44,184 bases of DNA, taken from contig CAMFNB010000009.1 in assembly GCA_945965275.1 (NCBI GenBank), positions 1 through 44,184 of the forward strand, given 5' to 3'. Positions within the stretch are counted from its first letter, which is position 1, and each line of letters begins with the position of its first letter. Below are positions 7,261 to 17,900 of this stretch, in pieces. Position numbers and translations under genes: made by a program. The DNA is from an uncultured Clostridia bacterium (GTDB lineage Bacteria > Bacillota > Clostridia > UBA1212 > SIG427). Under the pieces are notes generated by a model. That model was not told the origin of the DNA. It made no database searches and worked only from the letters and a program-made list of their open reading frames with translations.

Positions 7261-9080
7261 TACAACACCCTCTTGAATTTCTTTTCTATTTCATACTTCG
7301 TAAATTCACACACAATGGGTCTGCCGTGAGGACAGGTTCCCGGCTGGTCAGTAACCGCAAGCTTTTTAAGCAAAGCATCAATTTCAAAAGATGAAAGCCT
7401 GTTGTTTCCTTTTACCGCAGCCTTGCATGCAATTGTATAGAGTTTGTCATCATCGAACATATCACGGGCAGAAGCATTTTTACCCTTCTCAAGAAGTGCA
7501 GTGAAAGCGCCCCCTATATCTTCTCCGCAGATTGCAGACGGCGCACCGTGAATGATAACACAGTCAGAGCCGAACTCCTCCGCATCAAAGCCGAAGGATG
7601 CAATCACATCCGCACATTCCCTGTACCTCTCCATTTCAACAGGCGAAAGAGTTACCGTAACAGGAGCAAGGAGAGTCTGCATAACATCCGATGAAGGATT
7701 TTTCAACGATTCATATATAAGTCGCTCATGAGCGGCATGCTGGTCCAGAAGGAACATCGACCCGTTATACTCAAGCACAATATATGTACCCAGGACTTCT
7801 CCCACAACACGGGCATCCAGATAGAAGCGATTGACCGCAGGGGCAGCCTTTTCTTCTTCGTGCTCTTCTTCAGTCGGAGCCTGAGAAATCCCCGAAATTG
7901 TGATTTCAACGGGAGCTTCCGTTTTTCTTTCTTCCTCATGGTCCGCAAAAGTCCACGCTCTCTTTGATTCTTTTCGGTAAAAAGTTTCATTTGCCTGCGT
8001 ACCCGGCTTCACAACCGGGATATCAAAGGAGGTTGTAACCTTTGTTTCTTCTTCGGCCGTCGTTGTTGCTTCAGGAGCAGTCTCCTCAATTCTGTTGATT
8101 CCGTCACTGTATGGCATTGCCTTAACCACTGCGCGAAACACTGAACTCTCATCCGCAAAACGAACCTCAGTCTTTGCGGGATGAACATTCACATCCACTG
8201 CATAAGGATTTACTTCTATTGAAAGAACGGCAAACGCAAATTTGCCCTTCATCACAAATGATTTAAGACCTTCATCAAGTGCAGCCGTAATTGTTTTTGA
8301 TTTAATGCATCTTCCGTTAACAAAGAAAAGCTGTCGTGAGCGTGTTCCCGTGCATGCCTCGCCCACCGCAACGTAGCCGCTTACCAAAACTCCGCCGTCA
8401 TTGTATGAAACCTCGCGCAGCGCCTCTGCGGTTTTTCTTCCGTAGATGCTGTATATGGCGCTTTTGAGATCACCGTTTCCCGGTGTTCTTAAGATTTCTT
8501 CGTTATTGGATATGAGTCGAACCGAAACTTCCGGATGAGCAAGGGCGAGCTTTTCGAGAGCCTCTTCGATATATCTTGCTTCCGTGCTGTCCTTCTTTAA
8601 GAACTTGTATCTTGCTGGAGTGTTATAGAAAAGATCACGAACAATAAATGTCGTACCCTTCTTTGCACCCTTTTCGGAAACATCGAGGATTTTACCGCCC
8701 TGAATATGAACGTAAACCGCTGTCTCCGCATTTTCGGTTTTTGATGTGAGTTCAACATCAGCAACTGCCGCAATACTTGCAAGAGCTTCTCCGCGGAAGC
8801 CCAGGGTTGCAACCGTTTCAAGATCGTCGGCACATCTTATCTTTGATGTGGCATGCTTGTCAAAAGCAATCTCCGCATCATCTCTTTCGATACCCGAGCC
8901 GTCGTCTGAAATTCTGATGTATTTTATTCCGCCGTTTCTTATTTCAACCGTAATGTTTTTTGCACCCGCGTCAATTGAGTTCTCCGTCATTTCTTTTACA
9001 ACGGATGCGGGCCTTTCAATAACCTCTCCGGCAGCTATTTTACAGGTGGTAAGCTCATCTAAGAGAACAATCTTTCCCAT
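7260..9080 (-). CDS. mutL: MutL, mismatch-repair endonuclease
   Basis: The 606-residue protein has a GHKL ATPase N terminus (ENSIDAGAKNI, DDGSGI, ATLGFRGEALASI) and an acidic low-complexity linker at about residues 330-415. The C-terminal domain carries the endonuclease metal motif DQHAAHERLIYE (446-457) and the GTCPHGRP zinc-site motif near the end. MutL of species lacking MutH nicks the new strand after MutS finds a mismatch. Overlapping TAATG junctions with mutS upstream and miaA downstream show a tightly coupled operon. Confidence 0.96.
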   Translation of the reverse strand: MGKIVLLDELTTCKIAAGEVIERPASVVKEMTENSIDAGAKNITVEIRNGGIKYIRISDDGSGIERDDAEIAFDKHATSKIRCADDLETVATLGFRGEALASIAAVADVELTSKTENAETAVYVHIQGGKILDVSEKGAKKGTTFIVRDLFYNTPARYKFLKKDSTEARYIEEALEKLALAHPEVSVRLISNNEEILRTPGNGDLKSAIYSIYGRKTAEALREVSYNDGGVLVSGYVAVGEACTGTRSRQLFFVNGRCIKSKTITAALDEGLKSFVMKGKFAFAVLSIEVNPYAVDVNVHPAKTEVRFADESSVFRAVVKAMPYSDGINRIEETAPEATTTAEEETKVTTSFDIPVVKPGTQANETFYRKESKRAWTFADHEEERKTEAPVEITISGISQAPTEEEHEEEKAAPAVNRFYLDARVVGEVLGTYIVLEYNGSMFLLDQHAAHERLIYESLKNPSSDVMQTLLAPVTVTLSPVEMERYRECADVIASFGFDAEEFGSDCVIIHGAPSAICGEDIGGAFTALLEKGKNASARDMFDDDKLYTIACKAAVKGNNRLSSFEIDALLKKLAVTDQPGTCPHGRPIVCEFTKYEIEKKFKRVL

Positions 9081-11707
9081 TATTTCTTTTCCTCTGCTTT
9101 CTGCTTAAGTGAGTAAAGAACATTCATGGCTTCGATGGGAGTCATTGTCTGAAGATCTATTCTCTTAAGTTCTTCATATATTTCATCATGCTGTGCCTGT
9201 GTTACGGCAAACGAGAAGAGATCAAGGTCTCCGCTTCCTGTCTTTGACGAAGATGCTCGTCTTACCTTCTTTATGTTGTTCTTTGATATATCCTGTTCTT
9301 CAAGGGTTTCGAGAATCTCCTTTGCACGGATTGTAACCGCCTTCGGAATACCCGCAAGTGCTGCAACTGCGATACCGTAGCTTCCGTCTGCTCCGCCGCG
9401 CTTTACTTTTCTTATGAATACAATGTCCTCGCCGTTCTTTTTGATTGCAACGCAGTAATTCTTCACTCCCGGAATCTTTCCTTCAAGTTCAGTAAGCTCG
9501 TGATAGTGAGTTGCAAACATTGTGCGGCTGCCGAGATTTTTTACCACGAATTCAAGAACGGCCCATGCAATTGAAAGTCCGTCGAATGTACTCGTTCCTC
9601 TTCCGATTTCGTCGAGAATCAAAAGCGATCTGTCTGTGGCATTCTGTAAAATATTAGCCACCTCGCTCATTTCGACCATAAACGTACTCTGTCCTGAAGC
9701 AAGGTCGTCAGATGCACCCACTCTGGTAAAAAGCTTATCCGTGATTCCGATTTTCGCGCTTTCCGCAGGAACAAAGGAACCTGCCTGTGCCATTAAAACA
9801 GAAATTGCGGTCTGTCTCATGTATGTTGACTTACCTGCCATATTCGGACCGGTAATAACAAGCAGATTGTTTTCGTCTGTATCCATTAAGATATCATTGG
9901 GAATGTATTCTCCCGCACCCACCATTTTTTCAACAACGGGATGTCTGCCGTTTTTGATTTCTATTGTTGTATCCACAGTCATCTCAGGCTTACAGTAATT
10001 TTCCCTGTCAGCAACTTCCGCAAAAGATGCAAGCACGTCGATTTCCGAAATCTTAAGAGCAGTCTCTTTAAGTCTGCTTACCTCTGCGGCAATGCGTGAT
10101 CTTATCTCAAGGAAAATCTGATATTCAAGCTTAACAAGCTTATCCTGGGCACCTAAGATGGTGTCCTCCATTTCCTTCAGTTCCTGGGTGATGTATCTTT
10201 CTCCGTTTGTTAAAGTCTGCTTTCTTATATATGTTTCCGGCACCTGGGAAACCAGGGATTTGGAAACCTCAAGATAATATCCGAATACCTTGTTGTATCC
10301 GATTTTCATTGTTTTTATTCCCGTTGCTTCTCTTTCTCTCGCTTCAAGTGCGGTAAGCCATTCCTTGCCGTTTCTTGCGGCATTGCGGCAGTTGTCAACC
10401 TCTTCGTTGTAACCTTCTTTAATAATGTTTCCGTCCGTGATTACAAGAGGAGTTTCCTTGTCGTTGACTGCGTTTTCAATAAGCTCGCAGATATCCGCAA
10501 TCTCATCCAGACTTCCGTAGATGTCCGTTGCAAGCGGTGACTCGCAGCCTTTTAAAAGATTCTTTATGTGAGGAATCTGTCCCAGAGAGTTTCTGAGCGA
10601 TACAGCATCGCGGGCATTCATTGTACCGAGAACAGCTTTGGTGGTAAGTCTTTCGATGTCATACACGCCCGTAAGAAGTTCGCGAAGTTCAGAGCGAATC
10701 ATGAACTTGTCCTTCAGCTCGTCAACACTCTCGTGTCTTTTTCGTATTATGTCTATGTCAATTAAGGGCTGCTCTATCCACTTCTTGAGAAGTCTGCCGC
10801 CCATTGATGTCTTAGTTTTGTCGAGCACCCATAAAAGCGTGCCCTTTCTTGATTTGTCTCTTAAAGTTTCAGTAAGTTCAAGATTGCGACGTGAAGCCGC
10901 ATCAATTGCCATGAATTCATCAGCCTTGTAAAAGTCAATCTGAAGAATATGAGCAAGATCCGTCTTCTGTGTCTCTTCCATGTACTGTAAAAGGGCGCCT
11001 GCCGCATTTACCGAAATATCATATTCACTTACTTTGAGATTCTTGTCCGCATGCTTTGAAACAAGCTTTGCGCAGGTTGCAAAATCATATTTGTCATCAC
11101 CGTATTTGCCCACATAGGCATTGGATACCCCATGAAGTCGCTTTGAAAAATTTTCATAATCCGGAGCCGACTCATTGATTATGATTTCCGAAGGATTGAA
11201 TTTTGCGACCTCATCCAAAAGATGATTGAAGGTATTGCCCATTGTAAGAGAAGTGCAATGGAGTTCACCTGTTGAAATGTCCGCTGCCGCAACTCCGTAA
11301 AGGTTCTTCGTGGCGTAGACAGACATAATGAAATTGTTTGTGTCAGATGAAAGCATCTGCTCATCCGTGACAGTGCCGGGCGTGTAAATCTTAACGATGT
11401 CTCTTTTTACAATACCCTTTGCAGTTGCAGGGTCTTCCAGCTGTTCGCAGACAGCCACCTTGTATCCCTTTGAAACAAGTCTTCCGATATATGACAAAGC
11501 GGCATGATAAGGAACGCCGCACATAGGTGCTCGCTCCTCAAGTCCGCAGTTTTTACCGGTAAGAACAAGCTCGAGCTCTCTTGCGCCGATTTCGGCATCT
11601 TCAAAGAAAAGCTCATAGAAATCTCCGAGCCTGAAGAAGAGAATTGCATCGCGGCACCTCTCTTTAACTTCCATATACTGTTTCATTCCCGGAGAAAGTT
11701 CGCCCAT
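9080..11707 (-). CDS. mutS: MutS, DNA mismatch recognition ATPase
   Basis: The 875-residue protein is full length for MutS1. The mismatch-reading Phe-x-Glu lies in GDFYELF (Phe30, Glu32), and the ATPase carries Walker A GPNMAGKST (620-628), Walker B LLILDEIGRGTSTFDG and ATHYHEL. It scans DNA for mismatches and recruits MutL, encoded directly downstream with overlapping stop and start codons. It begins 3 bp after the ylbF-family gene. Confidence 0.97.
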   Translation of the reverse strand: MGELSPGMKQYMEVKERCRDAILFFRLGDFYELFFEDAEIGARELELVLTGKNCGLEERAPMCGVPYHAALSYIGRLVSKGYKVAVCEQLEDPATAKGIVKRDIVKIYTPGTVTDEQMLSSDTNNFIMSVYATKNLYGVAAADISTGELHCTSLTMGNTFNHLLDEVAKFNPSEIIINESAPDYENFSKRLHGVSNAYVGKYGDDKYDFATCAKLVSKHADKNLKVSEYDISVNAAGALLQYMEETQKTDLAHILQIDFYKADEFMAIDAASRRNLELTETLRDKSRKGTLLWVLDKTKTSMGGRLLKKWIEQPLIDIDIIRKRHESVDELKDKFMIRSELRELLTGVYDIERLTTKAVLGTMNARDAVSLRNSLGQIPHIKNLLKGCESPLATDIYGSLDEIADICELIENAVNDKETPLVITDGNIIKEGYNEEVDNCRNAARNGKEWLTALEAREREATGIKTMKIGYNKVFGYYLEVSKSLVSQVPETYIRKQTLTNGERYITQELKEMEDTILGAQDKLVKLEYQIFLEIRSRIAAEVSRLKETALKISEIDVLASFAEVADRENYCKPEMTVDTTIEIKNGRHPVVEKMVGAGEYIPNDILMDTDENNLLVITGPNMAGKSTYMRQTAISVLMAQAGSFVPAESAKIGITDKLFTRVGASDDLASGQSTFMVEMSEVANILQNATDRSLLILDEIGRGTSTFDGLSIAWAVLEFVVKNLGSRTMFATHYHELTELEGKIPGVKNYCVAIKKNGEDIVFIRKVKRGGADGSYGIAVAALAGIPKAVTIRAKEILETLEEQDISKNNIKKVRRASSSKTGSGDLDLFSFAVTQAQHDEIYEELKRIDLQTMTPIEAMNVLYSLKQKAEEKK

Positions 11708-11710
11708 GGT

Positions 11711-12097
11711 TTAGTGGCAGCCTCCGCAGTGTCCGCAGTCTCCGCCGCAGTCGTGGTGACTTGCACCCTCAATGTTGTATGAAAGAATTTCATTGATTGT
11801 CTTCATCATAACATCGAAGCCCTGGCGAGCCTTGAAATAGTTGCCTGTGATTTCATATTCATCAAGCTCTTTATTTTTCTCAAGAAGAGTGTTCCTGATA
11901 GCTTCAAGATCCTCTTTTGAAAGGTCTTCCTGACCTGACTTGTCAACCATTTCCTGCTGAAGGTCACGGTATTCCATCATAAGCTGCTGGCCCTTCTCAT
12001 CGTGCATGAGAGCGTGCTCTGCTTCCTGATAAGCTTTGAATTCGTTGCTGGCTGTGATAGCCTGGCCGAGTTCTGATGCTGCTTCTACGTAATCCAT
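11711..12097 (-). CDS. YlbF/YmcA-family protein with Cys/His-rich tail
   Basis: The 128-residue, mostly helical protein matches the YlbF/YmcA (com_ylbF) family: A-S-E-L-G-x-A-I near the N terminus, then the conserved central helix region LMMEYRDLQQEM. In Bacillus, ymcA lies directly after miaB and near mutS-mutL, the same order as here. YlbF, YmcA and YaaT form the Y-complex, which binds Fe-S clusters and helps RNase Y mature mRNAs. The last 16 residues, with four Cys and three His in Gly-rich spacing, look like a metal or Fe-S ligand site. The start follows AGGAG by 7 nt. Whether it is the YlbF or YmcA equivalent is open. Confidence 0.85.
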   Translation of the reverse strand: MDYVEAASELGQAITASNEFKAYQEAEHALMHDEKGQQLMMEYRDLQQEMVDKSGQEDLSKEDLEAIRNTLLEKNKELDEYEITGNYFKARQGFDVMMKTINEILSYNIEGASHHDCGGDCGHCGGCH

Positions 12098-12109
12098 AAT
12101 TCTTCTCCT

Positions 12110-13540
12110 TTACTCTTTTAAGGCTTCACCGTTTAAATTCCAGGTTGCGGCCTCCGTGATTTTAACTTTTATTATTTTTCCCGCATATTTTTCGTCGCAG
12201 GTAAAATTAACCACCTTGTTTCCTGATGTTCTTCCGCAGAACTTATCAGGATTGTTCTTGCTTGGTCCTTCAACCAATACCTCTACTGTTTTTCCCTCGT
12301 ATGTATCATTGATTTCTCTGTCAATTCTGTTCTGGAGTTCAAGCAGTCTGTCGAATCTTGCTTTCACAACATCCTCAGGAACCTGTTCCCAGGTGGCAGC
12401 CGGAGTTCCGGTCCTCTTTGAATAAATGAAAGTGTATGCCATATCATATCGAACTTTTTCGAAGAGCGTGTATGTGTCCTCGAAGTCTTCGTCTGTCTCT
12501 CCCGGGAAGCCCACGATAACATCAGTTGAAAGCGCGATATCAGGAATCTTAGCACGGATTCTGTCAACCAAATCAAGGTACTGCTCTCTTGTATAATGTC
12601 TGTTCATCTTCTTTAAAAGGCTCGTGCTTCCGCACTGAACGGGAAGATGAAGTTGTCTGCAAATCTGCGGATTCCTTGCCATTACATCAATCAGCTCATC
12701 TGAAAGATCCTTCGGATGAGGAGTCATGAATCGTATTCTCGGAATATCCGTCTCATCACAAATGAGCTGAAGAAGCGCTGCAAAACTGATTTCTTCATCG
12801 CGGTCCTTTCCGTAAGAGTTTACGTTCTGTCCCAAAAGTGTAATCTCCTGAATGCCGTCTTTCTCAAGCTTCTTTATTTCCTGTAAAATGTCTTCATGAG
12901 CTCTGCTTCGTTCTCTTCCTCTTACATAAGGCACAATGCAGTATGAGCAGAAGTTGTTGCAGCCGTACATTACAGTTACCCATGCCTTTATTTTATCTTC
13001 TCTTCTCACCGGCACATTTTCTGCCACAAGGCCGTCCGTGTGATGAGTGTCATATGTATGTGTCTGCTTTTTTACACAACCCAGCAAAAGCTCGGGGAAT
13101 GTGTGCAGGTTCTGCGTTCCGAAAACCAGATCCACATTTTTGTATTTCTTTTTGATTTCTTCAACAACCTGTGGCTGCTCCGTCATGCATCCGCATACGC
13201 AGATAAGCATTTCCGGATTTTCTCTCTTGAGGCCTTTGAGAGCACCTAAGTGTCCGTATACCTTTTCTTCCGCATTTTCTCTTACGCAGCAGGTATTGAA
13301 TATGATAAGATCCGGATTTTTAACTTCCTCACCTACAATGTTGTATCCCATTTCGGTGAGCATACCCGCGATTTTCTCGGAATCGTGCTCATTCATTTGG
13401 CAGCCGAAGTTTCTGACTCTGGCTGTGCGCACTCTTCCGTTTTCCGCAGCATAAGCATCATTCATGGCTTTGTATTCTGCCATGAACCCATATTGTTTCT
13501 CTATTTCTTCAGGTGAAATTTTAACAGTTCCTGTTTTCAC
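12110..13540 (-). CDS. miaB: MiaB, tRNA-2-methylthio-N6-dimethylallyladenosine synthase
   Basis: The 476-residue protein has the UPF0004 domain with cluster ligands Cys47, Cys84 and Cys118, the radical-SAM motif CNNFCSYC (Cys194, 198, 201) followed by IVPYVRGRERSR, and a C-terminal TRAM domain (TVEVLVEGPS to the end). It adds the methylthio group to i6A37 of tRNA using SAM and two [4Fe-4S] clusters. The start codon is GTG, 6 nt after AGGAG. It is the first gene of the miaB-ylbF-mutS-mutL-miaA operon. Confidence 0.96.
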   Translation of the reverse strand: MKTGTVKISPEEIEKQYGFMAEYKAMNDAYAAENGRVRTARVRNFGCQMNEHDSEKIAGMLTEMGYNIVGEEVKNPDLIIFNTCCVRENAEEKVYGHLGALKGLKRENPEMLICVCGCMTEQPQVVEEIKKKYKNVDLVFGTQNLHTFPELLLGCVKKQTHTYDTHHTDGLVAENVPVRREDKIKAWVTVMYGCNNFCSYCIVPYVRGRERSRAHEDILQEIKKLEKDGIQEITLLGQNVNSYGKDRDEEISFAALLQLICDETDIPRIRFMTPHPKDLSDELIDVMARNPQICRQLHLPVQCGSTSLLKKMNRHYTREQYLDLVDRIRAKIPDIALSTDVIVGFPGETDEDFEDTYTLFEKVRYDMAYTFIYSKRTGTPAATWEQVPEDVVKARFDRLLELQNRIDREINDTYEGKTVEVLVEGPSKNNPDKFCGRTSGNKVVNFTCDEKYAGKIIKVKITEAATWNLNGEALKE

Positions 13541-13577
13541 TTTTTACTCCTGGTTTTTCTGTCTCATTAACCATATT

Positions 13578-13606
13578 ATTTTACCAAAATCGAGTAATTT
13601 AAGCAA
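13578..13606 (-). promoter_or_regulatory. Promoter of the miaB-miaA operon
   Basis: On the minus strand TTGCTT (13606-13601) and TAAAAT (13583-13578) are 17 nt apart, about 38 nt upstream of the miaB GTG. The -35 lies immediately after the terminator of the upstream operon. Confidence 0.75.
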
Positions 13607-13607
13607 C

Positions 13608-13635
13608 AAAAAACCCCGACCGCTTCAGCCGGGGT
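13608..13635 (-). terminator. Terminator of the pth-mfd-foldase operon
   Basis: On the minus strand a GC-rich hairpin with outer arms ACCCCG and CGGGGT ends in TTTTTTG. It lies about 20 bp past the foldase stop codon. Confidence 0.88.
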
Positions 13636-13654
13636 CTGTAATGTGATTTAAATA

Positions 13655-14923
13655 TTATTTTGAATATTTCGCACCGTATAATTCAACAATCTGAAGAACA
13701 TATTCATTCTTTTCAAAGAGGTCTTTGATTCTGCTTTCATTGATGTCTGTAAGCTCATATCCTGTCTTCATAGCCTCAGTTGCCTTATCTTCAACTTCTT
13801 TGTCAGCCTTGTCAGATTTGATTTCGTCAATGATTGTTTCCTTGATGCTCTTCTTTTCCGCAACATTGTTTGCAGGGTCTGCATCAACGTGCTCACTGTT
13901 GTCGAAGTCCTCAACGGCTGTGCACTTTACAACATATATGCCATTGTCGTCTTCCACTACAGTATAAACATTATCATCATCGGCCTTTTCTCTTGAGAAT
14001 GCCCACTTGTCAAGGTTTTCAGAACCGCTCTTTGATGAAACTGAAATAGTTGTAACACCTGCATTGTCGGATGAGTTTTCTTCATCTGATTCAGCTTTGA
14101 TTGTTGCCTCAAAATCAAGAGAACCGTCTGCGAACTTATACATGTATTCGTTTGCCTTCTCGAGAACTGCTGCCTTTTCCTCAGCTGTCATGTCAATTGA
14201 ATTGCCCTCTTCATCCTCTGTCTTTGTTGATAAGAAGAGTTTCTGAACAGTTACTTCTTTATAGTTGTCGGGATTCTCATCGTAAATTTTACGGGCGTCC
14301 TCGTCTGAAACCTCGTAGTCCTTCTTAAGAGCTTCCTTCCACTTTGAGATTGTTGTGTCCTGCTGAACATATTCTTTGTACTGATCTGTTGTCATAGGAC
14401 CGCAAACCATCTCACGAACCTGATCATAAGTAGCTGAAGATCCCTGCTGCTGATACAGTGAGTAGTAGTAGTTGATCATACCATCAACATTTGCCTTAAC
14501 ATTGCTGATTTCATCAGATGTAAGAGCAAATCCGGCTTCTTTCGCAAGAGCAGCTTCTGTCTTAAGGAGTCTGAGTTTGTCAAGTGCATTGGCCTGAACT
14601 CTGTCTAATGCATACTTTCCGTCTTTATCTGTTGTTGTTAAGAACTCTTTGATTTTTTCCGTTCTTTCCTCATCAGTCATATCATCAGTAACATCCATTT
14701 CGTTTGTAAGCTCATTAAGCTCGTTCTGAAGATAGTTTGAGAATTCGTAATCATATACTTTTTCGCCGCCTACTTTTCCGATATAGTTATTGGAATAGTA
14801 AGTGATGAAATAGATGCTGATGCAGGCAACTAAGATAACACCTAAGGCAATTGCTATAATGGCAATTAACTTATTGTGATCACCGCTGCCTGACTTTTTC
14901 TTTTTCTTCATTGGTGCTGACAT
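13655..14923 (-). CDS. Membrane-anchored SurA/PrsA-like foldase
   Basis: The 422-residue protein has a Lys-rich cytoplasmic start (residues 1-20), one transmembrane helix (IAIIAIALGVILVACISIYFI, ~20-41) and a long extracytoplasmic part. The pattern of a SurA-type N-terminal helical domain (VGGEKVYDYEFSNYLQNEL) and a parvulin-like stretch (VTVQKLFLS near 230, DKWAFSREK and GIYVVKCTAVEDF near 320-350) suggests a peptidyl-prolyl isomerase/chaperone for exported proteins. PrsA is usually a lipoprotein; no lipobox Cys is seen, so this one is tethered by an uncleaved helix. The parvulin domain is divergent, so catalysis is uncertain. It is last in an operon with pth and mfd. Confidence 0.75.
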   Translation of the reverse strand: MSAPMKKKKKSGSGDHNKLIAIIAIALGVILVACISIYFITYYSNNYIGKVGGEKVYDYEFSNYLQNELNELTNEMDVTDDMTDEERTEKIKEFLTTTDKDGKYALDRVQANALDKLRLLKTEAALAKEAGFALTSDEISNVKANVDGMINYYYSLYQQQGSSATYDQVREMVCGPMTTDQYKEYVQQDTTISKWKEALKKDYEVSDEDARKIYDENPDNYKEVTVQKLFLSTKTEDEEGNSIDMTAEEKAAVLEKANEYMYKFADGSLDFEATIKAESDEENSSDNAGVTTISVSSKSGSENLDKWAFSREKADDDNVYTVVEDDNGIYVVKCTAVEDFDNSEHVDADPANNVAEKKSIKETIIDEIKSDKADKEVEDKATEAMKTGYELTDINESRIKDLFEKNEYVLQIVELYGAKYSK

Positions 14924-14961
14924 ATTATTAAACCCACCTTTTTACAATATAACTTTCAAAA

Positions 14962-17900
14962 TTATACTACTTTTTTGTATTTGTTGCAAACCTCAAGGAA
15001 TTTAATTGTTTCCTGTAAAATGTTTGTGCTTCCGTCGGGAAGATCCAGCGAAATGTACGGTTCCGTGCCTGCATTAAGAAGTATTCTTCCCTTGAAATCA
15101 AGCATTATACCCTCAATGTATGAGCACTTTGCAATCTTTGTTTCTTTGTCGAAAAGAAATATCATTTTACCGAGCTTTGTGGTAATTTCACCGAAGCCGC
15201 AAAGTCCTCCCAGATACCTTATATATGAAACCTGCATGAGATTCTGTATTTCCTTCGGCACGTCACCGAATCTGTCAATAAGCTCATCCGTGAGATCCAG
15301 CATATCATCGTGGGATTCCACCATGGAAATCTTTCTATAAACATCGAGTCGTGTTTCGTCGTCCTCAATGTATTCAGAAGGAATATATGCGTTGACATTG
15401 ATGTTGACGGTAACCTCCGGTGTTGTCTCATGCTCCTCTCCCAATTCCTCTGCAACAACCTCCGAAAGCAGCTTGCAGTACATATCGTATCCGACTACTG
15501 CCAGCTTTCCGTGCTGACGTTCTCCAAGCACACTTCCCGCACCCCTTATTTCAAGGTCACGGAGCGCAATCTTGAAGCCGGACCCGAATTCGGTAAACTC
15601 TCTTATTGTTCTGAGACGCTTTTCTGCAGTCTCGCTTATATTCTTATCCCTCTTGTATGTGAGATATGCATAGGCCGTTCTCGAGCTTCTTCCCACACGT
15701 CCTCTTATCTGATAAAGCTGCGCAAGTCCCAGCCTGTCACTGTCCTCAACGATAATCGTGTTTACGTTCGGCATGTCCAGACCCGACTCGATAATTGTCG
15801 TACAAAGAAGAATATCATACTCACCGGCCAGGAACGCTTCCATGATGTCTTCAAGTTCCCTCTCCGTCATCTGTCCGTGGGCAACTCCCACGCGGGCCTC
15901 CGGTACAACCTGATTAAGCCACATTTTCTTTTCTGCGATGCTTCGAACACGGTTATATAAATAGAACACCTGACCCTGGCGGCCCATCTCGCGATAAACG
16001 GCGTTTTTGATAATCTCCGGACTTATTTCCGACACGAATGTTTGTACCGGAGTTCTGTTGGTCGGCGGTTCCTCAAGAACACTGATGTCTCTGATTCCGG
16101 AAAGTGACATATGGAGAGTTCGCGGAATCGGGGTTGCCGAAAGAGTGAGAATATCCACACTTGGCCAAAGCTCCTTGAGTTTTTCCTTGTGCATTACTCC
16201 GAAGCGCTGCTCCTCGTCAATTACAAGCAGTCCCAAATCTTTAAACTTAATGCTTTTCTGTATAATGCTGTGTGTGCCGACAAGAATATCCACACTGCCG
16301 TCGTTGGCTTTTTCGATGACTTTCTTTCTTTCGGCAGGAGTTCTGAATCTGCAAATATAGTCGACCTTAACCGGAAAATCCTTGAATCTTTCCACGAAAT
16401 TTTTGTAGTGCTGTCTTGCAAGCACCGTAGTCGGCACCAGGAATGCAACCTGCTTTCCCTCACATACAGCCTTAAATGCAGCGCGGAGAGCCACCTCCGT
16501 TTTACCGTATCCCACGTCACCGCAAAGCAGTCTTTCCATGGGACGCGGCAGCTCCATATCCGCCTTGATTTCCTCAACACATTTAAGCTGGTCCTCGGTT
16601 TCCGTATATTCAAAACCGTTTTCAAAATCCCGTTGCCATTCGTTGTCCTTTTGGAAAGCATGACCCTTCAGTTTTGACCTCTTTGCATAGAGCTCGGCAA
16701 GTTCCTTTGCGTACTCTCGCAGTGAGTCCTTAACTTTCTGAGTTGTTCGCGCCCAATCAGCGCCTCCCATTTTATTGAGCTTCGGCTCCTTGCCGTCCTG
16801 ACCGATAAACTTCTGCACTGTCTCCAGCTGATATGTCGGAACGTAAATTACCGCGTCGTCGGCATAAACGATTTTGATGTAATCCTTTCTCGTACCGCCC
16901 TGCTCAATTGTCTCTGTTCCCTCGTATCGGCCTACACCGTGAATGTCGTGAACAACTATGTCGCCCACGTTTATGTCTGTAAAAGAATTTATCTTGCTCT
17001 TCTTTTTTGCTGATTTTCTTTTTGATTTTTCTTTCTTGAAGAACGACTTGCCTGATATTACTGTAAAATCCGCGTCGGGATACGAAAAGCCGTTCTCAAG
17101 TCCGCCCACCATCACTTCTGTCGACAGAGGCAGATTATTGTCGGCAATATATTCCCTTGCACGCTCTGCCTTTCCCTCGGTTTCGGTAAGCACTATTATT
17201 TTCGAGTTTTCGTTTATGTTCTTTGCCGCATCCTCCAGACCTTTGGGGAAGGGCTCTGCCGTTGTGACAGGGATTTCAAACTGCACACCCTCTCCGCTTC
17301 CGAAATCCTCAAGGTAGTTGATGTTTTTCATTTTACCGATTGCATCATCAAAAGACATTACCATTTGGAAGCACTCCGCGGGGAGCGCACCGGTACTTGA
17401 AACAGCCTCACAGATTCTTATCTGCTCGCTTACTTTGTATTCGGCAGCTTCTTTTGTCTTGTTCTTGTTGTCTACAAAAAGCACTGCGTTTTTTGCGTAT
17501 GAGAAAACAGTGTGCTCTCTGCCGATGATAAACGGAAGATATCTGTCGTAGCCGGGAATTCGCGCACCCTTTTCAAGCTTCTCAAGGTCTGACTCCACTC
17601 TTCTCATAAAGTCGTTTGCACGCTTGTAGTGCTGCTCCATTTGAAGTCCGCAGACCTGTGATTCCGCAGCTCTTCTTATTCTGTCCTTTGTGAGAATTTC
17701 ATTTTGAATACCGGTTTCACTGTCGGGCATAATCGTGATTTCTTCGACATTTTCGTTCGTTCGCTGTGTCAGCACGTCAAAGGTTCTGATGGAATCAACC
17801 GTATCCCCGAAGAATTCTATTCTGTACGGATTGTCGGAATCTGACGGAAAAATGTCAATTATGTCACCACGGAGTGAAAACTGGCCGTTACCCTCTACGG

